Source: Spirochaetia bacterium
GTDB taxonomy: Bacteria; Spirochaetota; UBA4802; UBA5550
Direction of reading: 5' to 3'
DNA: 64,000 nt
Assembly (NCBI GenBank): GCA_009885955.1
Contig: VFJS01000003.1
Coordinates: forward strand, 273,086 to 337,085
Shown: in pieces, positions 51,211-60,040 of the stretch
Position numbering within the stretch: position 1 is the stretch's first letter
Layout of the letters: each line of letters starts with the position of its first letter
Translations under genes and position numbers: made by a program
Notes under the pieces: model-generated
Seen by the model: the letters and a program-made list of their open reading frames with translations, nothing else
Database searches by the model: none
What the model was told of the DNA's origin: nothing

Positions 51211-54200
51211 ATGACTGAAAGTAATGTTGTAGAATTGAAGGATAAAAGAAAATCAGGAGCCGGCGTCGGAGCTGTAATGGTTGTCGGTGGCGGGATTGCA
51301 GGTATGCAGTCAGCCCTTGACCTTGCCAACAGCGGGTTCAAGGTATATCTTGTGGAAAGGAATACTGCAATTGGCGGAAGGATGTCACAGCTCGACAAGA
51401 CATTCCCTACAAACGACTGCGCCATGTGCGTCATTTCCCCGAAGCTTGTTGAGGTCGATAAAAATCTGAATATCGAAATCATCACGAATGCCGAGGTGAT
51501 GGCCCTTGAAGGCGAAGTGGGGAATTTTGATGTTACCGTGCGCCAGCATCCCAGGTATGTTGACCTGGAAAAGTGCACCTCGTGCGGCGACTGTTTCAAA
51601 GTCTGCCCTGTCTCCATACCCAATGATTTCAATTACAATCTTGATGAAAAAAATGCCGTATATAAGAGATATCCTCAGGGAATTCCCAATGCCTATGCCA
51701 TAACCAAGGCCGAAAGGGCTCCCTGTGTCCTGACCTGCCCTACAGGGATAAATGTACAGGGGTATGTAGCCCTTACGGGAGACGGGAAATTCGAGGAAGC
51801 CTACAAGCTCATAACCGAAAGGAATCCATTTCCATCTGTCTGCGGCCGCGTCTGCCACCATCCATGCGAAGAGAAATGCAACAGGGGCGAGATAGATGAA
51901 CCGGTTGCGATAAATAATATCAAGCGGTTTGCATCGGAATGGGTAAAGAAAAAAAGGGATAAAGAAGGTTACCTGCCGGAGAAACCGGCAATAGATCCAT
52001 CAAAGCCGAAGATAGCCATTGTCGGCGGAGGTCCCTCGGGTCTTACATGCGCCAGGGACCTGATTCTCGATGGTTACCAGGTATCACTTTTTGAGGCTGA
52101 GGAGAAATTAGGCGGAGCCATGAGATTCGGAATTCCGAAGTACAGGCTCATGGAAGAATACCTTGACTGGGACATAAAGAATATTGTTGATCTCGGGCTA
52201 GATGTAAAAACCGGGAAAAGACTTGGAAAAGATTTTACGATAAAATCATTGAAGGAGAACGGATATAAGGCTGTCTACCTTGGAATCGGACTCCCGGTTG
52301 CGAGGAAAGTTCCTTTCAAGGGAGCTGATCTTAACGGTGTTCTGTGGGGAATGGACTTTTTATCCAGCGTCAGCAAGGGGGACAAGCCAAAGCTCGGGAA
52401 GAAGGTTGTTGTCATCGGCGGAGGAAACGTCGCCGTGGACGTGGCAATGACCGCGAAACGTGAAGGTGCCGATGAGGTCAGCATCGTATCCCTGGAATGC
52501 AGGGAGGAGATGCCTGCCCACGAATGGGAGATCCAGGATGCCGTTGATGAAGGCGTTAAGCTTAACCCATCCTGGGGGCCCGATGAAATCCTCGGCAAGG
52601 ACGGCAAGGTAACCGGGATAAAACTTGTCCAGTGCACTTGTGTCTTTGATCCCAATGGAAAATTCAACCCCCAGTTTGATAAAACTTGTGAAAATAAGAT
52701 AGATGCTGATACGATAATAATCGCCATTGGCCAGGCAGCTGACCTGGGCTGGATAAACGATGACAGCCCGGTGGAGAAGCAGGGCGGAGGTATTAAATCC
52801 GACTCACTCACTCTATCAACCAATGTTGAAGGTATATTCTGTGGAGGGGATGTTGCATACGGACCAAAATCAGTTGTTGAAGCAATAAACCAGGGCCATG
52901 AGGCTGCAGAGAGCATAAGGAGATTTGTTGAGGGAAGGAATATTTCAGAAGGGCGGAAAAAGCCCGACAGGGAAGCTGCAAAAGTTCCCAAGGACAGGCC
53001 CTATTATAAAAGGAAACGGTATGTTGCCGATAAGACTCCGGTTGCCGACAGAAAGGGGAATTACAAAGAGGTTGAACATACCTTTGATGAGATGGCTGCC
53101 GTAGACGAGGCGAAACGCTGTGTTGCCTGCGGTATTTGCAGTGAATGTCTGCAATGCGTAGTTGCATGCCTCCCTGGTGCAATCGATCACAGCCAGGTTG
53201 CGGAGGATTCCAGTATCCGGGTTGGGACTGTTGTTCTTGCCCCGGGGTTTGATCTTTTTGATGCATATAAAAAGCCTGAATACGGGTACGGGCAGTATCA
53301 GAATGTAATCACTTCCATGGAGATGGAGAGGACATTCAGCGCCTCGGGCCCCTACCAGGGACATGTTTCAAGGCCGTCGGACAAGAAACTCCCTGCAAGG
53401 ATTGCATGGCTCCAGTGCGTCGGTTCCCGGGATGCAACCATCGGCAAGGAGTATTGTTCATCGGTGTGCTGTACCTATGCGACAAAGCAGGCAACCCTTG
53501 CCAAGGACCATTACGGTGATAAGGTGGGCGCAACTATTTTTCTGAATGATCTCAGGACATTCGGAAAGGGTTTTGACAGGTATTACAACAGTGCAGTACA
53601 GAAATATGGCGTGAGGTATGTGAAGAGTTTCATATCCACCATAAAGGAGGTTCCCGGAACAAAGAATCTCCTGATTAAGTATATAAATGAGGAAGGCCAG
53701 CTGGTTGAAGATGAATTCGACCTGGTTGTCCTTTCCATGGGACTTGTTCCCTCGGAATCTTCCAAAGATTTAGCGGAAAGAATGAAAATCGATGTTAATG
53801 AATACGGCTTTACCAAGAGACAGGATATGAGGCCCGGAGAAACATCGAGGAAGGGGATTTTTGTGGCCGGTGTTTTCGAGGCGCCGAAAGATATTCCCGA
53901 GACCGTAATGAGCGCGAGCAGCGCCGCTGCGCTTTCATCGGAACTCCTCTCCTCATCAAGGGGCACCATGGTCAGCAACAAGATATATCCCGAAGAGAAG
54001 GATGTGACAGGCAGGGAGCCGCGGGTAGGGGTTTTTGTCTGCCACTGCGGGATAAATATTGCCGGTGTGGTTGATGTACCGGCCGTGGTGGAATACGCAA
54101 GGACAATCCCAGGGGTTGTCCATGTTGAGAATAACCTTTTTACCTGCTCCACAGACACCCAGGTGAAAATAAAGGAGATGATTGAGGAGCATGATCTCAC

Positions 54201-55683
54201 CAGGGTTGTGGTAGCGTCCTGCTCGCCCAGGACCCATGAGCCCCTGTTCCAGGATACCATAATGGAAGCAGGTTTGAATAAGTACCTTTTTGACATGGCT
54301 AACATTCGCGACCAGTGTTCATGGGTGCATGCCTCTAATCACGGCAATGCAACGGAGAAGGCCAAGGATCTTGTCAGGATGTCCATTGCCAGGGTAAAGA
54401 CTCTTGAGATGCTCCATGAACTTCCTTTTATCGTGAACCAGGACGCCCTTGTCATTGGCGGAGGTATTGCCGGATTGACAGCGGCGCTGGGCGTGGCGAA
54501 TCAGGGGTACATGACGCATCTTGTTGAAATTACAGAGGAGCTTGGCGGAAATGCAAGGCATCTCTATTATACTCTTGAAGGCTCGGAGCCGAAAAAATAT
54601 CTTGCTGACCTTATTAATAAGGTGAATGCAAACGAAAAGATCAAGGTTCACCTGAAGTCAAAGGTAATAAAATATTCCGGGCACGTGGGTAATTTTACAA
54701 CAGAGATTGAAAAGGACGGGAAGAGGGATAGTGTAACGCATGGAGCAATTATTGTGGCCACGGGCGGTGTTGAATACAAGCCGGTTGAATACCTCTACGG
54801 AAAAAATGACCACGTGCTTACTCAGGTTGAGCTTGAAAAGAGAATAGCGGAAAACAGTACCAGCCTTCAACAGGTAAAATCGGTAACCATGATACAGTGC
54901 GTCGGGTCCCGTGATGCCGAGCATCCCTACTGCAGCAGATACTGCTGTTCCGCGGCAATAAAAAATGCCCTCCGCCTTAAAGAACTGAATCCCGATATGA
55001 ATATTAATATTCTGTACAGAGATATCAGGACCTATGCCTTCAAGGAACTCTATTACAAGAAAGCCAGGGATCTGGGAATAAATTTTCTGAGTTATGACGA
55101 GGAGAAGAAGCCAGAGGTATCTGCCGGGGAAGGCGGAAATCTGAAGATAATCAATTATGACAGGGGGCTGAAAGCCGGCCTTGAAATGGAGAGCGAACTG
55201 CTGGTGCTCAGCGCAGCTATCAGGTCCAATCCTGAAGCCAAGATGATAGCACAGGCGCTCAAGCTTCCCAATGATGCTGATAATTTCTTCCTTGAAGCGC
55301 ACATGAAACTCAGGCCGCTGGATTTCGCAAATGTCGGTGTTTTCCTTTGCGGCCTTGCGCATTCACCCAAACTTGTGGAAGAGAGCATATCCCAGGCTAA
55401 AGGAGCCGTTTCACGGGCATGTACCGTTCTGTCCAAACATGAGATGATGGTAGGCGGCATAGTCTCCCATGTCAATGAAGAGCATTGTGTCGCATGTCTC
55501 ACCTGTGTCAGGATCTGTCCTTATGGTGTTCCTAAAATTAATAATAAGGGTGTTGCTGAAATTGCCGAGGCATCATGCCAGGGCTGCGGGAACTGCGTGA
55601 GCGCATGTCCCAGGAAGGCAATTGAGCTTTATCATTACAAGGATGACCAGATTATCAGCAAATGCGAAGTGATATATGCCTGA
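51211..55683 (+). CDS. hdrA: triple-module HdrA fusion: HdrA-like, GltD/NfnB-like NAD(P)H module, full HdrA
   Basis: 1490 residues, more than twice a normal HdrA. Residues about 20-130 are an HdrA FAD region without the usual N-terminal domain (VMVVGGGIAGMQSALDLANSG, LDKTFPTNDCAMCVISPKL, a ferredoxin motif CTSCGDCFKVCP). Residues about 169-580 are a glutamate-synthase-small-subunit/NfnB-like unit: CVLTCPTGINVQGY, VCGRVCHHPCEEKCNRG, AIVGGGPSGLTCARDL (FAD), VVVIGGGNVAVDVAMTAKREG (NAD(P)H), GIFCGGDVAYGPKSVVEAI. HdrA-like sequence resumes at about 610-915 (CVACGICSECLQCVVAC, QCVGSRD, CCTYATKQA). Residues about 939-1490 are a complete HdrA: GVFVCHCGINIAG, ALVIGGGIAGLTAALG, IQCVGSRDAEHPYCSRYCC, and CVACLTCVRICP plus CQGCGNCVSACP. 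A flavin-based bifurcating hub with a built-in NAD(P)H site is the natural inference. Confidence 0.93.
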   Translation: MTESNVVELKDKRKSGAGVGAVMVVGGGIAGMQSALDLANSGFKVYLVERNTAIGGRMSQLDKTFPTNDCAMCVISPKLVEVDKNLNIEIITNAEVMALEGEVGNFDVTVRQHPRYVDLEKCTSCGDCFKVCPVSIPNDFNYNLDEKNAVYKRYPQGIPNAYAITKAERAPCVLTCPTGINVQGYVALTGDGKFEEAYKLITERNPFPSVCGRVCHHPCEEKCNRGEIDEPVAINNIKRFASEWVKKKRDKEGYLPEKPAIDPSKPKIAIVGGGPSGLTCARDLILDGYQVSLFEAEEKLGGAMRFGIPKYRLMEEYLDWDIKNIVDLGLDVKTGKRLGKDFTIKSLKENGYKAVYLGIGLPVARKVPFKGADLNGVLWGMDFLSSVSKGDKPKLGKKVVVIGGGNVAVDVAMTAKREGADEVSIVSLECREEMPAHEWEIQDAVDEGVKLNPSWGPDEILGKDGKVTGIKLVQCTCVFDPNGKFNPQFDKTCENKIDADTIIIAIGQAADLGWINDDSPVEKQGGGIKSDSLTLSTNVEGIFCGGDVAYGPKSVVEAINQGHEAAESIRRFVEGRNISEGRKKPDREAAKVPKDRPYYKRKRYVADKTPVADRKGNYKEVEHTFDEMAAVDEAKRCVACGICSECLQCVVACLPGAIDHSQVAEDSSIRVGTVVLAPGFDLFDAYKKPEYGYGQYQNVITSMEMERTFSASGPYQGHVSRPSDKKLPARIAWLQCVGSRDATIGKEYCSSVCCTYATKQATLAKDHYGDKVGATIFLNDLRTFGKGFDRYYNSAVQKYGVRYVKSFISTIKEVPGTKNLLIKYINEEGQLVEDEFDLVVLSMGLVPSESSKDLAERMKIDVNEYGFTKRQDMRPGETSRKGIFVAGVFEAPKDIPETVMSASSAAALSSELLSSSRGTMVSNKIYPEEKDVTGREPRVGVFVCHCGINIAGVVDVPAVVEYARTIPGVVHVENNLFTCSTDTQVKIKEMIEEHDLTRVVVASCSPRTHEPLFQDTIMEAGLNKYLFDMANIRDQCSWVHASNHGNATEKAKDLVRMSIARVKTLEMLHELPFIVNQDALVIGGGIAGLTAALGVANQGYMTHLVEITEELGGNARHLYYTLEGSEPKKYLADLINKVNANEKIKVHLKSKVIKYSGHVGNFTTEIEKDGKRDSVTHGAIIVATGGVEYKPVEYLYGKNDHVLTQVELEKRIAENSTSLQQVKSVTMIQCVGSRDAEHPYCSRYCCSAAIKNALRLKELNPDMNINILYRDIRTYAFKELYYKKARDLGINFLSYDEEKKPEVSAGEGGNLKIINYDRGLKAGLEMESELLVLSAAIRSNPEAKMIAQALKLPNDADNFFLEAHMKLRPLDFANVGVFLCGLAHSPKLVEESISQAKGAVSRACTVLSKHEMMVGGIVSHVNEEHCVACLTCVRICPYGVPKINNKGVAEIAEASCQGCGNCVSACPRKAIELYHYKDDQIISKCEVIYA

Positions 55684-55778
55684 TTCAGGCATTGATATAA
55701 TCAGTTTTACATTAACGGGAACAGGCTTGTTTACATATTCGGGAGTTCCCGTATAAATCTAACGAGGAGAAATACTGG

Positions 55779-56195
55779 ATGAGCAGTGATTTTGAACCAA
55801 AGATAGTTGCATTCTGCTGCAAATTTTGCGCTTACACCGCGGCTGATCTCGCAGGCTCAATGAGGCTTGAATATCCATCGACCGTCCGCATTATACAGCT
55901 GTTATGCAGCGGAAGGGTGGATGTCCTGCACCTTCTGAAGGCCTTTGAGAACGGGGCAGATGCAGCCTTTGTGGCCGGGTGAGAAGAGGGCGATTGCAAT
56001 TTCCTGGAAGGAAATTATAGAGCAAAGAACAGGGTCAAATATGCGAAGATGCTTCTGGAAGAAGTTGGATTGGGTGAAGGGCGTCTTGAGATGTTCAACA
56101 TCGGAGCTTCAGAAGGCCCCAAGTTCGCCGAGGCTGTTAAAAAGATGACTGAAAAGGTAAAAGAGCTGGGCCCAAACCCGCTCGGGCATAAATAA
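55779..56195 (+). CDS. mvhD: MvhD-like iron-sulfur subunit with predicted selenocysteine at residue 68
   Basis: 138 residues if UGA 55980-55982 is read as selenocysteine; otherwise the frame stops at 67. N-terminal FEPKIVAFCCKFCAYTAADLAGSMRLEYP and VRIIQLLCSGRVDVLHLLKAFENGADAAFVAG match MvhD/FrhD. The next family residues are C-x-x-GDC; here UGA stands for that Cys and the frame continues EEGDCNFLEGNYRAKNRVKYAKML to ELGPNPLGHK-stop, a perfect family match. A SECIS-like hairpin follows (55998-56016). MvhD carries a [2Fe-2S] cluster and passes electrons between a hydrogenase or other dehydrogenase and HdrA. Annotation programs will truncate it or split it in two. Confidence 0.9.
55998..56016 (+). 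promoter_or_regulatory. bacterial SECIS-like hairpin for selenocysteine insertion
   Basis: AATTTCC-TGGAA-GGAAATT: a 7-bp perfect stem with a 5-base loop whose second base is G (56006), 24 bases after the UGA. This agrees with bacterial SECIS rules: a small apical loop with G in its first two positions, 16-37 bases downstream of the UGA, inside the coding region. Confidence 0.8.
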
Positions 56196-56224
56196 GTTAA
56201 CAAAGTTTTGAAGGAGTATCAAAG

Positions 56225-56893
56225 ATGATTATTGCTGATCGTAAACCTATTGATGATATAAAGAATATGCTATCGCCTTACAAAAAAATTCTTCTCGTGG
56301 GATGCGGAACATGCGTCAGCGTCTGCATGACCGGCGGTGAAAAAGAGGTAGGTATTCTGGCAAGCGAGCTCCGGATTATATCGGAGCTTGAGAAAAAAGG
56401 GTGGGAGATATCGGAAGATACAATCCAGAGGCAGTGTGACAGGGAGTATATTGAACCGCTGAGTGAAAAATTTGAAGCGGCGGATATCATTATGTCCCTT
56501 GCATGCGGTGTAGGGATACAATACATGGCTGAGGTATTTCCCCGGCATATGGTTCTCCCGGCAATCAATACCACCTTTTATGGAACAACCGTGAGCGAAG
56601 GCGAATGGCAGGAAAGGTGCGCCGGATGCGGAGACTGTGTTCTGCATTTGACCATGGGGATATGCCCTGTGGCAAGATGTTCAAAAGGGCTTTACAACGG
56701 ACCATGCGGCGGCACGGACAAGGGAAAGTGCGAAATAAGCAGCGATCTCGACTGCGCATGGTATATGATATACAACAGAATGAAAGATCTTGGAAAGCTT
56801 GATATGATCGGGACATTCATCCCCCCAAGGAGCTGGAAAGCAAGCCTGAACGGCGGACCGAGAAAAAGAGTTAGGGAGGACCTAAAAAAATGA
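56225..56893 (+). CDS. metV: MetV, zinc/iron-sulfur partner of methylenetetrahydrofolate reductase
   Basis: 222 residues. Family PF12225 (MTHFR C-terminal) marks: KKILLVGCGTCVSVCMTGGEKEV, DIIMSLACGVGIQYMAEVFP, and a Cys-rich tail CAGCGDCVLHLTMGICPVARCSKGLYNGPCGGTDKGKCE. In Moorella MetV pairs with MetF and carries iron-sulfur clusters that wire MetF to the Hdr unit. It overlaps metF by four bases and follows mvhD by 29. Confidence 0.93.
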   Translation: MIIADRKPIDDIKNMLSPYKKILLVGCGTCVSVCMTGGEKEVGILASELRIISELEKKGWEISEDTIQRQCDREYIEPLSEKFEAADIIMSLACGVGIQYMAEVFPRHMVLPAINTTFYGTTVSEGEWQERCAGCGDCVLHLTMGICPVARCSKGLYNGPCGGTDKGKCEISSDLDCAWYMIYNRMKDLGKLDMIGTFIPPRSWKASLNGGPRKRVREDLKK

Positions 56894-57819
56894 AGGCTGG
56901 AAGTAATTTAGAAAAAGTATTTGCAAGCGGCGGATTTGCCGTGACAGGGGAACTTGGGCCGCCCAAGGGAAATGATGGGGAAGTAGTGAAAAAAAAGGCA
57001 GCCATGCTGAAGGGTTTTGTGGATGCCGTAAATATAACCGATAACCAGACTGCGGTTGTACGGATGTCGAGCATAGCAGCGGCTACAATCGCCCTTCAGG
57101 CCGGGATTGAGCCCATAATGCAGATGGTCTGCAGGGACAGGAACAGGATAGCCATGCAGAGCGATCTTCTCGGCGCCACGGCATTCGGCCTTAAAAATAT
57201 ACTCTGCCTCAGCGGGGATCATCAGAGTTTCGGGAATCAGCCCGGGGCAAAAAATGTGTATGACATAGATTCCATGCAGCTTATCAGCACGGTAAAGCGG
57301 ATGAGGGATGAGAAGAAGCTTCTCAATTCCGATGATGTCCTTGAAGGTGAAGTAAAGATGTTCATAGGAGCTGCAGAGAATCCCTTTGCCGAGCCCTTTG
57401 AATACAGGGCATACCGGCTGAAGAAAAAAGTTGAGGCTGGTGTTGATTTCATCCAGACACAGTGTATTTACGACATGAAGATATTCAGGGAATGGATGAA
57501 AGTTGTCTGCGATCTGGGGCTCAACGAAAAATGCTATATCATGGCCGGTGTAACGCCTCTTAAATCAGCCGGTATGACAAAATACATGGCGAGTAAAGTT
57601 CCGGGAATTATCATCCCACAGGAAATAATCGACAGGATGAGCGCTGCTCCCAAGGATAAGGCTGCTGAAGAAGGGATCAAAATCTGCTGTGAACAGATCC
57701 AGGAACTGAGGGAGATTAAAGGTGTTGCAGGTATACATCTTATGGCAATAGAATGGGAACACAGGTCCGGGGAAATCATAGAAAAAGCCGGATTACTGCC
57801 TCGTCCCAAGATAGACTGA
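56890..57819 (+). CDS. metF: 5,10-methylenetetrahydrofolate reductase
   Basis: 309 residues. MetF flavin TIM barrel: GGFAVTGELGPPKGNDGEVVKKKAAMLKGFVDAVNITDNQ, PIMQMVCRDRNRIAMQSDLLGATAFGLKNILCLSGDHQ, AAENPFAEPFEYRAYRLKKKVEAGVDFIQTQCIYDM, VPGIIIPQEIIDRM. It interconverts methylene-THF and methyl-THF, the step before AcsE. The ATG overlaps the metV stop, so equimolar synthesis is expected. The neighbouring Hdr and MvhD genes suggest the electrons come through a bifurcating or confurcating complex and not directly from NADH. Confidence 0.95.
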   Translation: MKAGSNLEKVFASGGFAVTGELGPPKGNDGEVVKKKAAMLKGFVDAVNITDNQTAVVRMSSIAAATIALQAGIEPIMQMVCRDRNRIAMQSDLLGATAFGLKNILCLSGDHQSFGNQPGAKNVYDIDSMQLISTVKRMRDEKKLLNSDDVLEGEVKMFIGAAENPFAEPFEYRAYRLKKKVEAGVDFIQTQCIYDMKIFREWMKVVCDLGLNEKCYIMAGVTPLKSAGMTKYMASKVPGIIIPQEIIDRMSAAPKDKAAEEGIKICCEQIQELREIKGVAGIHLMAIEWEHRSGEIIEKAGLLPRPKID

Positions 57820-57861
57820 TTAATTTGGAATCGTTAAATTTTAAGTCCCGGAACAGCGGGT

Positions 57862-58536
57862 ATGGTGAAGGAAAAAAATAACTTTCCCCGGGTAAAGCCG
57901 GGTGTACAGGACAATTATGATGTGGCATTCCGGGAAACTTTCAGCATGCTGAAATCGATGGATGCCATGGAAGCTGCAAGGAAAAGCGGGTCAGAAATTT
58001 CAAGCGACAGCAGGGGGGTTGTGATTTCAGTCCCTTTTCTCGGACGCAGGATTATCGTTGATGTATCAGGGTCAACGGTAACATTTGCCGGTTCCGGTGA
58101 CGAAGTCCCGCAATGGCTGCAGATAGTAACGCTACATTACCTTGTTTTTGCAAAAGGAACCATTTCAGACGGCAGCCAGATAACCTTCAAACAGATAGAA
58201 GGCGGACTATCCTACTATCCGGTCTTTCAGAAAAGAACCATCAGGCCGATAATCAGGGCATTTGGTCCGGACTTCAGGGAGTTCATCAGGCATGGATTAT
58301 CCATAGGCGGAACCGAGGAACATTTCGGGGATTATTCACTAAAAATCGGCGCCTTCCCAAGAGTTAATCTTACCTATGTCATATGGAAAGGCGATGATGA
58401 GTTTCCCGTAGAGGGGAACGTAATGTTCGATTCGGTCATTTCAGATTATTTATCAACTGAGGACATCGCAATCCTCTGCAGCATGACTGCATTCATGATT
58501 ATCAGATCGTATCATGAAGAAAAGGCGAAGAAGTAA
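57862..58536 (+). CDS. DUF3786 protein of Wood-Ljungdahl gene clusters
   Basis: 224 residues, ATG 57862. FPRVKPGVQDNYDVAFRETF, SGSTVTFAGSGDEVPQWLQIVTLHYLVFAKG, GGLSYYPVFQKRTIRPIIRAFG, YSLKIGAFPRVNLTYVIWKGDDEFPVEGNVMFDS and DYLSTEDIAILCSMTAF match the DUF3786 family, which recurs beside CODH/ACS and corrinoid methyltransferase genes in anaerobes. No catalytic motif is evident. It may support reactivation or assembly of the pathway; this is inferred from location only. Confidence 0.8.
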   Translation: MVKEKNNFPRVKPGVQDNYDVAFRETFSMLKSMDAMEAARKSGSEISSDSRGVVISVPFLGRRIIVDVSGSTVTFAGSGDEVPQWLQIVTLHYLVFAKGTISDGSQITFKQIEGGLSYYPVFQKRTIRPIIRAFGPDFREFIRHGLSIGGTEEHFGDYSLKIGAFPRVNLTYVIWKGDDEFPVEGNVMFDSVISDYLSTEDIAILCSMTAFMIIRSYHEEKAKK

Positions 58537-58557
58537 ATTTTCCGGGAGTTGATATAT

Positions 58558-59331
58558 ATGAAAATAGCAGTTACTGGCAAAGGCGGCGTAGGCAAAACAA
58601 CACTCTCTTCTCTCCTCTCCCTGCATTTTGCAAATGAGGGAAAAAGGGTGATAGCCATTGATGCAGACCCCGATTCAAACCTTGCGTCGGCGCTGGGGTT
58701 TAATAATATTGGAGATATCGTTCCTATATCGGAAATGGAAGCGCTCATCGAAGAGAGGACCGGCGCGAAACCCGGGACATCGGGGTCCTTTTTTAAACTT
58801 AACCCGAAAGTTGATGACCTCCCTGAAAAGCTCTGGCTGGAAAGGGGAAACCTGCGCCTCATGGTCATGGGTACGGTAAAAAAAGGGGGCGGCGGCTGCG
58901 TATGCCCTGAAAGCACTCTTTTAAAAGCCCTCATTACCCATATGATGTTTTACCGGGATGATATCATCATAATGGACATGGAGGCCGGAATTGAACACCT
59001 GGGAAGAGGGACTGCGGCTTCAATGGACATGTTCATTGTTGTCATTGAACCTGGAGTAAGAAGCATAGAAACTGCTTATCATATAAAAAAGCTTGCTGCA
59101 GAAATTGGTGTGAAGAAAATATCAGTAGTAGGCAGCAAAATCAGAAAGAAGGAAGATGAGGACTTTATCAGGGATAAAATCAGGGATATCAAAATCCTGG
59201 GCTTCATGCCCTATGATGAGAAACTTATTGATTCCGATATGAAAGGCGGAGCAGTTAATTTTTCACATCCTGAAAACATTGCTGAAATAATAAAAAATAT
59301 ATCTGAATTTAATCAGGGAAGCGCCTCATAA
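58558..59331 (+). CDS. cooC: second CooC-type ATPase
   Basis: 257 residues from ATG 58558 (TTG 58549 is too close to the preceding GGGAG). Deviant Walker A GKGGVGKTTLSSLLSLHF, IDADPDSNLASALGF, GGGGCVCPESTLLKALI with the metal-binding Cys-x-Cys, IIMDMEAGIEHLGRGTA. It differs from the copy at 40572 enough to be an old duplication or separate acquisition. Possibly one serves CODH and the other ACS (an AcsF-like role). It ends the hdr-met unit. Confidence 0.9.
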   Translation: MKIAVTGKGGVGKTTLSSLLSLHFANEGKRVIAIDADPDSNLASALGFNNIGDIVPISEMEALIEERTGAKPGTSGSFFKLNPKVDDLPEKLWLERGNLRLMVMGTVKKGGGGCVCPESTLLKALITHMMFYRDDIIIMDMEAGIEHLGRGTAASMDMFIVVIEPGVRSIETAYHIKKLAAEIGVKKISVVGSKIRKKEDEDFIRDKIRDIKILGFMPYDEKLIDSDMKGGAVNFSHPENIAEIIKNISEFNQGSAS

Positions 59332-59385
59332 TTTTATACTACTCTTCCATTGATGTTTTGAATCCACTTTATGATAAACCGGATA

Positions 59386-60027
59386 TCATAAAGTGACAGC
59401 AGCCTCTTTCAGGCCGATTATAGAGTTTGATATAAAGATCCTCCCGGAATCAATTAAATCGTTAATATATAAAATTTTTTCAGCCGCTTTTCCGGTGTTC
59501 AGAAGATTTCTTCTTATCGTGCCATCCAACAGCCCGGAACTCTGCGGCGGGGTATATAACATGCCGTCCTTTTCCAGGTAGATGTTTGTTATTGCCCCCT
59601 CGGTGAGTTCATTTTTTTCATTAAAAAAAATCATGTCAAAGAATCCTGCACTCCTGGCTTTTCCCAGTTCATTCTGATACAGTTCTCTTATCGTGGTTTT
59701 GTGATAAAGAAAAATATTTGCGCTTTCTGTCCTGGCCCCTGAAATTGCCAGGGTGTACTTGTCATCATATGTCTCAACCGGTGCCGTTGATATTTCGATC
59801 TTTCCATCTTTATCCATCAGAAACCTGACCTTGTATCTATTTTTATCAAGCTTAAGGAGAACGTTATTGAGTTCGGCTGCAATCGCCTTTTCATCATAAT
59901 TAAATTTAAAAAATCCGGCCGAAGCATTCAGTCTTGAAAGATGAAGAGCCAGGTGCTCAATTTTTCCATCATAGAGCATTGTTTCAATTAATTGGAAAGT
60001 ATTGTTGTCCATTATATGCGTTCGCAT
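59386..60027 (-). CDS. aminotransferase class IV, 4-amino-4-deoxychorismate lyase-like
   Basis: 213 residues from ATG 60027; the longer frame to 60093 overlaps queD and is rejected. Fold type IV PLP enzyme: LHLSRLNASAGFF, YKVRFLMDKDGKIEIS, Lys in HKTTIRELYQNELGKARSAGFFDMIFFNEKNELTEGAITNIYL, and SSGLLDGTIRRNLL. The KTTIR and ELTEGAITNIYL motifs resemble the lyase domain fused to PabB in many bacteria. It would release p-aminobenzoate for folate synthesis, a useful neighbour for a THF-dependent pathway. Branched-chain or D-amino acid transaminase is the alternative. Confidence 0.78.
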   Translation of the reverse strand: MRTHIMDNNTFQLIETMLYDGKIEHLALHLSRLNASAGFFKFNYDEKAIAAELNNVLLKLDKNRYKVRFLMDKDGKIEISTAPVETYDDKYTLAISGARTESANIFLYHKTTIRELYQNELGKARSAGFFDMIFFNEKNELTEGAITNIYLEKDGMLYTPPQSSGLLDGTIRRNLLNTGKAAEKILYINDLIDSGRIFISNSIIGLKEAAVTL

Positions 60028-60040
60028 GGGGAAATGATTA

